Shown here: piece after piece, positions 40,571 to 45,399 of the stretch
How the letters are laid out: each line of letters starts with the position of its first letter
Position numbering within the stretch: position 1 is the first letter of the stretch
DNA from: Bacillus sp. AFS059628
GTDB lineage: Bacteria; Bacillota; Bacilli; Bacillales; Bacillaceae_G
Assembly: GCF_002571225.1 (NCBI RefSeq)
Contig: NZ_NVEC01000050.1
Coordinates: 7,613 to 53,011, forward strand
Reading direction: 5' to 3'
Length of the DNA stretch: 45,399 nucleotides
Notes under the pieces: generated by a model
Told to the model about the DNA's origin: nothing
What the model saw: the letters and a program-made list of their open reading frames with translations, nothing else
Database searches by the model: none
Made by a program: the position numbers and the translations under genes

Positions 40571-40789
40571 ACTAATCTCCCCCTTGTTTCTATTGTACAA
40601 TAAGTTTGGTAAAAGGAGAATCCTATCGCAGACACCCATTCCAAAATATTATTAATTTATATGTATTAATGAGATTCACAACTTACAACCGAAATTTGAA
40701 TAATATTGAAAGAAAATAATAAGCTATAAAAAAATCATTATCAAGTACTAATAGTAAATCTTATAACTAGATATAACAAGAGGAAAATA

Positions 40790-40828
40790 AAAAAGTCCTA
40801 ACCTACAAAACGTAAGTTAGGACTTTTT
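40790..40828 (-). terminator. Terminator of tRNA-Arg
   Basis: The perfect stem AAAAAGTCCTAAC / GTTAGGACTTTTT sits 3 nt after the tRNA 3' end. It has T-rich flanks on both strands. Confidence 0.93.
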
Positions 40829-40830
40829 GA

Positions 40831-40906
40831 CGCGCCCAGAGGGATTCGAACCCCCGACAGACGTGGTACCGGAAACCACCGCTCTATCCGACTGAGCTAT
40901 GGGCGC
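40831..40906 (-). tRNA. tRNA-Arg (anticodon CCG)
   Basis: A full cloverleaf on the minus strand: acceptor stem GCGCCCA / TGGGCGC, D-arm AGCTCAGTCGGATAGAGC, anticodon arm GTGGT-TTCCGGT-ACCAC with anticodon CCG, and T-arm GGGGGTTCGAATCCC. The CCA end is not encoded. It reads the rare CGG codon. Confidence 0.96.
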
Positions 40907-40940
40907 ATGATTATAAAATATACTTCATTTTCTCTTCATA

Positions 40941-40969
40941 ATAATAGCAATAAAAACCATTTTAATCAA
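40941..40969 (-). promoter_or_regulatory. Putative promoter of tRNA-Arg
   Basis: On the minus strand TTGATT (complement of 40964-40969), a 17-bp spacer and TATTAT (complement of 40941-40946) lie 35 bases before the mature tRNA 5' end. Confidence 0.6.
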
Positions 40970-41015
40970 TAAAAACTCTTTGATAGCACATTATATATAC
41001 GCTTTTTTTCCACAT

Positions 41016-41048
41016 AAAAAAGCCTCCTTATTTCTACATTTAGGAGGC
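41016..41048 (-). terminator. Terminator of the yxeA-family gene
   Basis: On the minus strand GCCTCCTA and TAAGGAGGC form the stem, followed by six T residues, 15 nt past the stop. Confidence 0.92.
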
Positions 41049-41062
41049 AATTCTGACCCACT

Positions 41063-41416
41063 TTATTTATCTAGCTTCACTTTAGTCTCTTTTGGAATTT
41101 CATTTGGCTGTACTTCTCGGTATGTTTCAATATATTCGCCTTTCGTTTTAACCTTTACATATGCTCCTTCTCGAAGCCCACGAGGTGCATAAAACTTAAC
41201 GTCTCTTCCTTCGCCCGAAGCGTAATAACCAGTAAGTTTATAATCGCCAGCTACCTCTCCGATTTTGGATAGTCGGCCAGATTCTTTCGCTTTTACATAT
41301 AACCAATCCTCTTTCACAAGCGGGTTGTATCTATCTGTTATCTCATTATGAGAAACACTTGCCACACCAATAACTAATATAAAAAGTCCAATTACACCTA
41401 ATAATAATTTCTTCAT
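41063..41416 (-). CDS. YxeA family (DUF1093) exported protein
   Basis: A secreted or membrane-anchored protein of 117 residues. An N-terminal hydrophobic helix (residues about 3-22) follows a Lys pair, and the rest is a small beta-rich domain with NPLVKEDWLYVKA and YVKVKTKGEYIETYREV, matching the YxeA/DUF1093 family. The function of the family is unknown. The ATG at 41416 is chosen over a TTG at 41431, which lies in the ribosome site AAGGAGAGG. Confidence 0.82.
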   Translation of the reverse strand: MKKLLLGVIGLFILVIGVASVSHNEITDRYNPLVKEDWLYVKAKESGRLSKIGEVAGDYKLTGYYASGEGRDVKFYAPRGLREGAYVKVKTKGEYIETYREVQPNEIPKETKVKLDK

Positions 41417-41621
41417 TTTCCTCTCCTTCAAACATCCTCTTAACTTGCTTTACTCTCTTTATTCTAGGAGAAAAAGGGTTTTTCCACTATCGCTTATCCT
41501 TACATATTCATTACAAAATTGTAATCCATATATGCAATACACCTAAATTTTCCAATCATAAATTCACCTCAACTCACAAATTATAATCTTTGAATTGATA
41601 TTCCAAAGGGGGCTTCATTCA

Positions 41622-41828
41622 ATGACTGTAATTACGAAATTAAAACAAACTGTTTCTGGATTAAAAAGTGCACAAGCTAGCTTAGAGGGATTCGCTCTTG
41701 ATACGGATAACCAACAAGCGAAGCAACTTTTCCAAACAGCTGCGCAGCAAACACAAACGATTATCGATTCTTTAAACCCACGTGTTGAAGAAGTCCAACA
41801 AGAAGAACCACAATACTCACAGCAATAA
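41622..41828 (+). CDS. DUF1657 protein, first gene of the spoVA2-type operon
   Basis: A 68-residue helical protein of the DUF1657 family, MTVITKLKQTVSGLKSAQAS at the start and ending in an EEPQYSQQ tail. The ATG at 41622 has AAAGGGGG upstream; the longer frame from 41595 is unlikely. DUF1657 genes occur at this position in spoVA2/spoVA2mob operons of bacilli, where their role is not known. A strong hairpin terminator follows within 25 bases, so this gene may be transcribed in excess over the rest. Confidence 0.88.
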   Translation: MTVITKLKQTVSGLKSAQASLEGFALDTDNQQAKQLFQTAAQQTQTIIDSLNPRVEEVQQEEPQYSQQ

Positions 41829-41850
41829 CGGATTCGTCATGCTGTGAAAT

Positions 41851-41883
41851 AGAAAAAGGATGATATGCAGTCATCCTTTTTCT
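41851..41883 (+). terminator. Internal terminator/attenuator after the first DUF1657 gene
   Basis: The perfect 13-bp stem AGAAAAAGGATGA / TCATCCTTTTTCT with a 7-base loop lies between two genes of the same direction. The 3' arm itself provides the T-run. Confidence 0.8.
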
Positions 41884-41921
41884 ATCACATTACATATTGC
41901 AATAGAAATGGAATGATAATC

Positions 41922-42410
41922 ATGCGAAAACTCGGCCTCATAACCGCATTATTTGCCCTTCTATTTAGCTCTTTTACCGGATGTGATCACAGCCCATTAG
42001 ATAAAAAGGTAAAGAAAGAAGAAGCAAAGCGAACAGAGAAAGAAAAAGGACCTAAATTAACGAAGATGAGTACAGAATCCTTTAATCAATCTATATCGCA
42101 AGAAGCAAAGAAAAAAGCTATCGCTATGGATGAAATTATAAAAAGCGCTGCAGTGAATTCAAATTTAGATCTCTACATAGCAGTTAAGCCTGAACATCAT
42201 GAACGATTTGGATTAAAACCTTTACGCAAGAAACTTCAAAAGCAATTAAGTGATGAATATCCCACTTTCGATGTTCGTGTTAGTACAGATAAAAAAATCT
42301 TTATGTTACTTGAAAAGCTTGAAAACAGAATCAAGAAAAAAGAAATATCTAAAGATGAAATCAAAAAACAGTTAAAACTTATCGGATCAGAAATGGAATC
42401 TAACACTTAA
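41922..42410 (+). CDS. YhcN/YlaJ family sporulation lipoprotein
   Basis: An exported lipoprotein of about 162 residues. The signal peptide LGLITALFALLFSSFTGC ends in a lipobox, with the lipidated Cys near residue 21. A Lys/Glu-rich linker follows, and then a small domain (about residues 60-160) of the YhcN/YlaJ type found in spore inner-membrane lipoproteins. The ATG at 41922 is preferred; 41913 is an alternative, and the frame upstream overlaps the terminator. It is second in the spoVA2-type operon, the same place as in spoVA2mob. Confidence 0.82.
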   Translation: MRKLGLITALFALLFSSFTGCDHSPLDKKVKKEEAKRTEKEKGPKLTKMSTESFNQSISQEAKKKAIAMDEIIKSAAVNSNLDLYIAVKPEHHERFGLKPLRKKLQKQLSDEYPTFDVRVSTDKKIFMLLEKLENRIKKKEISKDEIKKQLKLIGSEMESNT

Positions 42411-42439
42411 CGCTTTCGAATAGAAAAGGAAGGATCGCA

Positions 42440-42916
42440 ATGTCTAGTAAAGATAAAAACTTAACCCCTGTACAACAGGAATATAAAAAATTCGAACAAG
42501 AACGTGAACCGAAGCGCCCTGTCTTGAAAAATTGTATTAAAGCCTTTTTCGTCGGTGGTTTTATTTGCTTCATCGGACAACTCATTTCTACGTTTTATAT
42601 CACATATTTTGATTTCACTGAACGCTCGGCGGGAAATCCAACAGTCGCAACTCTTATCTTCATCTCGATGTTACTAACTGGGTTCGGTGTATATGATCGT
42701 CTCGGTCAGTTTGCAGGTGCTGGGACAGCTGTACCTGTCACTGGATTTGGTAACTCTGTTATCGCCGCATGTATCGAACACCGGACGGAAGGGTTTGTCC
42801 TTGGTGTTGGCGGTAATATGTTCAAATTAGCTGGTTCTGTTATTTTATTTGGTGTATTTTCGGCTTTCGTCATCGCACTTATTAAAACGATTCTCGTTCA
42901 ATGGGGAGGGCTATAA
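42440..42916 (+). CDS. spoVAC: Stage V sporulation protein AC
   Basis: An inner-membrane component of the SpoVA channel, which moves Ca-dipicolinic acid into the forespore and releases it at germination; SpoVAC is reported to act as a mechanosensitive channel. The 158-residue protein has a polar N-terminus and about four helices with the conserved segments AFFVGGFICFIGQL, GFGVYDRLGQFAGAGTAVPV and TGFGNSVIAACIEHR. The ribosome site is AAGGAAGG. It directly abuts spoVAD. Confidence 0.95.
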   Translation: MSSKDKNLTPVQQEYKKFEQEREPKRPVLKNCIKAFFVGGFICFIGQLISTFYITYFDFTERSAGNPTVATLIFISMLLTGFGVYDRLGQFAGAGTAVPVTGFGNSVIAACIEHRTEGFVLGVGGNMFKLAGSVILFGVFSAFVIALIKTILVQWGGL

Positions 42917-43933
42917 ATGTTACAAGGACACCGAACGTGGGTATTTGAAAACAAACCAGTTATTATTTCGACAGGAGTCGTTGGCGGGCCATTTGAAGCA
43001 AAAGGAAAAATTCCAGAAGACTTCGATATCCTTCATGAAGATTTATGGCTCGGACAGGATTCCTATGAAAAAGCACATAAAATTTTATTTGAAGAAGCTT
43101 GTAGCCGCGCTACTGAAAAAGCAGAACTTCGTAAAGATGATATTCAATTCGTACTCGCAGGAGATTTAATTAATCAAATTACCCCTACAAGCTTTGCTTG
43201 CCGTACACTAGGCACTCCTTATCTCGGATTATTCGGTGCTTGTTCTACTTCTATGGAAGGTTTAGCACTTGGGGCAAGTATCGTAAATGCAAAAGGTGCT
43301 AAATATTTATTAACCGGGGCATCAAGTCATAACACTGCTGTAGAAAAACAATTCCGCTATCCTACCGAATATGGTGGACAAAAGCCACCTACTGCACAGT
43401 GGACAGTAACCGGCGCCGGAGCTGCTATTTTAAGCGATACTGGACACGGTCCCCAGGTAACATCCGCCACAATCGGAAAAGTGGTTGATATGGGATTAAC
43501 GGATCCGTTTAATATGGGAGGGGCAATGGCTCCAGCTGCCGTCGATACAATTGAAGCTCATTTACGTGAACGTCAAATTGATGCCTCTTACTACGATTTA
43601 ATCGTAACAGGCGATCTCGGACATGTAGGACGCGAAATTGCTTATGACTTACTACATAAACACGGAACAAAAGTAACGAGCGAACAGTTTCAAGATTGCG
43701 GGCTACTCATTTATAGAGAGGGGCAACCTGTCATAGCTGGTGCTAGTGGACCAGGATGTTCTGCAACAGTCGTTTACGGTCATTTATTAAACCGGATGAA
43801 AAGAGGAGAGTTCAAAAAAATACTTGTCGTTGCGACAGGCGCTTTACTATCTCCACTTACATTCCAACAAGAAGAAACGATTCCGTGTATCGCTCACGCC
43901 GTTTCGATTGAATATGGAGGTGCAACGCAATGA
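42917..43933 (+). CDS. spoVAD: Stage V sporulation protein AD
   Basis: A soluble, membrane-associated SpoVA subunit that binds dipicolinic acid; it has a thiolase-like fold. Visible features are [23 protein letters not shown] at the N-terminus, the thiolase-like nucleophile region [12 protein letters not shown], and a C-terminal [17 protein letters not shown]. Length 338 is typical. The ATG follows the spoVAC stop immediately, with the ribosome site GGGGAGGG inside spoVAC. Confidence 0.95.
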   Translation: MLQGHRTWVFENKPVIISTGVVGGPFEAKGKIPEDFDILHEDLWLGQDSYEKAHKILFEEACSRATEKAELRKDDIQFVLAGDLINQITPTSFACRTLGTPYLGLFGACSTSMEGLALGASIVNAKGAKYLLTGASSHNTAVEKQFRYPTEYGGQKPPTAQWTVTGAGAAILSDTGHGPQVTSATIGKVVDMGLTDPFNMGGAMAPAAVDTIEAHLRERQIDASYYDLIVTGDLGHVGREIAYDLLHKHGTKVTSEQFQDCGLLIYREGQPVIAGASGPGCSATVVYGHLLNRMKRGEFKKILVVATGALLSPLTFQQEETIPCIAHAVSIEYGGATQ

Positions 43934-44280
43934 TTTTTTTCTGGGCTTTCGTCATTGGCGGACTCATATGTGTAATTGGCCAACTTATGTTTGATGTCGG
44001 CAAACTAACCCCTGCTCATACAATGGCAACGCTTGTTGTTGTCGGCGCTATACTGGATGGATTCAACCTATATGAACCATTAATTGACTTTGCAGGTGCT
44101 GGTGCAACTGTACCCATTACAAGCTTTGGTAATGCCCTCGTCCACGGTGCAATGGAAGAAGCTGCAAAACATGGCATCGTTGGCGTTATTACCGGCATGT
44201 TTAAAGTAACGAGTGCCGGTGTATCTGCAGCTATTATTTTCGGCTTCATTGGAGCTCTGCTATTCAAACCGAAAGGATAA
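43930..44280 (+). CDS. spoVAE: Stage V sporulation protein AE (SpoVAEb type)
   Basis: The membrane subunit of the SpoVA channel, 116 residues with about four helices. It shares with SpoVAC the motif [28 protein letters not shown], which shows their common origin. It overlaps spoVAD by ATGA. No SpoVAEa, SpoVAA, SpoVAB or SpoVAF gene is present, which separates this operon from the housekeeping spoVA operon. Confidence 0.93.
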   Translation: MIFFWAFVIGGLICVIGQLMFDVGKLTPAHTMATLVVVGAILDGFNLYEPLIDFAGAGATVPITSFGNALVHGAMEEAAKHGIVGVITGMFKVTSAGVSAAIIFGFIGALLFKPKG

Positions 44281-44291
44281 GAGGTGTTTGT

Positions 44292-44498
44292 ATGACAGTT
44301 ATCGCTAGCGTTAAAACTTGCCTTGCTAGTGTAAGGGGCGCTCAAGCAAGTTTAAGCTCCCTTTCACTACATTCACAGGACGCTGAATCAAAACGCGTCT
44401 TTCATGAATGTATGTTAGAAATGGACAACATCATCGCTGATTTACAGAATAGAGTTTCAGTATTAGAACGTGAAGAACCTCAATATAAAGGGTTTTAA
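44292..44498 (+). CDS. DUF1657 protein, second copy
   Basis: A 68-residue helical protein of the same family and length as the one at 41622, sharing the start MTVI, the pattern RGAQASLSSLSLHSQDAESK and the tail REEPQYKGF. The ribosome site is AGAGGTG. It sits between spoVAE and the DUF421 gene, as in spoVA2mob operons. Confidence 0.9.
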   Translation: MTVIASVKTCLASVRGAQASLSSLSLHSQDAESKRVFHECMLEMDNIIADLQNRVSVLEREEPQYKGF

Positions 44499-44518
44499 GT
44501 AGACTGGAGGAAATGACT

Positions 44519-45388
44519 ATGTCTCACCTGCCGGAATGGACACTTGTCATTCTTCGCTCTGTATTCATATTAATTATTTTATTCGCTATTACAAAATGGT
44601 TAGGGAAAAGACAAATCTCTCAGCTTTCCTTTTTTGAATACATAGCCGGGATGACAATCGGTGACATCGCTGCCCAAGTATCTACAGGGCTCGATTCAAA
44701 ATTTTTTCACGGCGTCTTTGCGATACTCATTTTCGCTGTGGTACCTTTTTTAACAGGAATCCTCTCTTTAAAGAACAAAGCAGCTCGGGACTTCTTTGAA
44801 GGAAAATCTACCGTATTAATAAAAGATGGAAAGATACTCGAAGACAACTTAAAGAAAGAAAAATATACAAGTGACGAATTACTGGAACTTCTCCGTGGAA
44901 AAGATGCTTTCAGCGTAGCTGATGTTGAATTTGCTGTACTAGAACCGAGTGGAGAATTAAATGTATTATTAAAGAAGGATCGCCAACCTCTTACAGCAAA
45001 AGACATCGGCTTAAAAGTAGCAAACGAAAAAGAACCACAAACTGTTATTATGGATGGAAATATATTAGACGAACCTTTATCCTCTAGTGGGCATAACCGT
45101 GCTTGGTTACATTCTGAATTAGAAAAACTCGGTGTTGTCATCGAAAACGTCTTTCTCGGTCAAGTTGATTCATATGGACAACTTACTATCGACATTTATA
45201 ATGACAAACTACAAATGCCATCTCCTCAAAACAAGCCTTTATTATTAGCATCTTTAAAAAAATGTCATGCTGATCTTGAACTATTTTCCCTAGAAACAAA
45301 GTCGAAATCAGCGAGCGAAATGTATAGTAAAAACGCGAAACAAATCGAAAATATTTTAAATAAAGTAACCTATCTTTTAAAAGAATAA
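44519..45388 (+). CDS. DUF421/YetF membrane protein with C-terminal DUF1657-like domain (2Duf-like)
   Basis: A 289-residue protein. The N-terminus has about three membrane helices (residues about 8-80) with the YetF/DUF421 signature TKWLGKRQISQLSFFEYIAG and MTIGDIAAQ. A soluble domain follows (about 85-220, with LIKDGKILEDNLKKEKYT and DAFSVADVEFAVLEPSGELNV). The last 50 residues (ASLKKCHADLELFSLETKSK onward) follow the DUF1657 pattern of its operon neighbours. This DUF421 plus DUF1657 layout is that of the 2Duf protein of spoVA2mob, reported to raise spore wet-heat resistance through the inner membrane. The ATG at 44519 is chosen because GGAGG is nine bases upstream; 44513 is too close. Confidence 0.87.
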   Translation: MSHLPEWTLVILRSVFILIILFAITKWLGKRQISQLSFFEYIAGMTIGDIAAQVSTGLDSKFFHGVFAILIFAVVPFLTGILSLKNKAARDFFEGKSTVLIKDGKILEDNLKKEKYTSDELLELLRGKDAFSVADVEFAVLEPSGELNVLLKKDRQPLTAKDIGLKVANEKEPQTVIMDGNILDEPLSSSGHNRAWLHSELEKLGVVIENVFLGQVDSYGQLTIDIYNDKLQMPSPQNKPLLLASLKKCHADLELFSLETKSKSASEMYSKNAKQIENILNKVTYLLKE

Positions 45389-45399
45389 AGTGAAACTTT

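Noticed and set aside
39263-40639. A longer sigma-54 protein starting at 40639
   Set aside because: The extra 23 N-terminal residues do not resemble the family, whereas the TTG at 40570 has GGGGGAG six bases upstream and gives the expected length.
41622-45388. The spoVA2-type operon as part of a Tn1546-like transposon, as in B. subtilis spoVA2mob
   Set aside because: No transposase, resolvase or terminal repeat is visible and the flanking genes look like core chromosome; the right flank ends 11 bases after the last gene, so the far side is not seen.

Overview
The window reads as chromosomal DNA of a Bacillus cereus-group bacterium. It is low in GC, uses Bacillus-type Shine-Dalgarno sites and several TTG starts, and carries endospore genes. 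It encodes a tmRNA with the short tag GKQNNLSLAA, and a petrobactin-type iron ABC operon and a complete cggR-gapA-pgk-tpiA-gpmI-eno operon lie in the same neighbourhood. No transposase, integrase, phage gene or CRISPR array was seen. The species within the group cannot be fixed from this window.

Layout. 0.3-2.1 kb: a yjlC-ndh pair (DUF1641 protein plus type II NADH dehydrogenase) behind a strongly palindromic promoter region. 2.2-8.4 kb, minus strand: T-box-controlled tyrS, a murB, a small stand-alone SET-domain protein, and a HAMP-less chemoreceptor next to a secreted or anchored EEP-fold hydrolase. 8.6-9.5 kb, plus strand: a fluoride riboswitch followed by two overlapping crcB (Fluc) genes. 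9.5-13.4 kb, minus strand: two small proteins, then an ABC-F protein with a Mef-like MFS exporter. That pair lies behind a leader of about 380 nt with a 31-codon leader peptide and an intrinsic terminator, the architecture of a ribosome-targeting-antibiotic attenuator. 13.4-18.8 kb: speG, psiE and the fatB-type siderophore uptake operon with an excellent Fur box. 19.2-24.3 kb: an orphan OmpR-type response regulator with a degenerate acidic pocket, then a GerA-family germinant receptor operon (A-C-B).

24.6-29.4 kb, minus strand: the ribosome-rescue neighbourhood secG-est-rnr-smpB-ssrA. 29.5-31.8 kb: cidA/cidB-type (LrgAB) proteins and a nucleoside hydrolase. 31.8-39.0 kb: the central glycolytic operon, headed by its repressor gene cggR, with a bipartite CggR operator just downstream of its promoter. 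39.0-41.4 kb: a small glutaredoxin-like gene, rpoN (sigL), tRNA-Arg(CCG) and a yxeA-family gene.

41.6-45.4 kb, plus strand: an operon matching the spoVA2 (spoVA2mob-like) type. Its order is DUF1657, a YhcN/YlaJ lipoprotein, spoVAC, spoVAD, spoVAE, a second DUF1657, and a DUF421 membrane protein whose C-terminus looks like a third DUF1657 domain (the 2Duf architecture linked to spore wet-heat resistance).

The most notable signals are the ABC-F/MFS attenuator, with its mutually incompatible long-range pairings, and the spoVA2/2Duf operon. Assignments rest on reading motifs and gene order; no database search was run.
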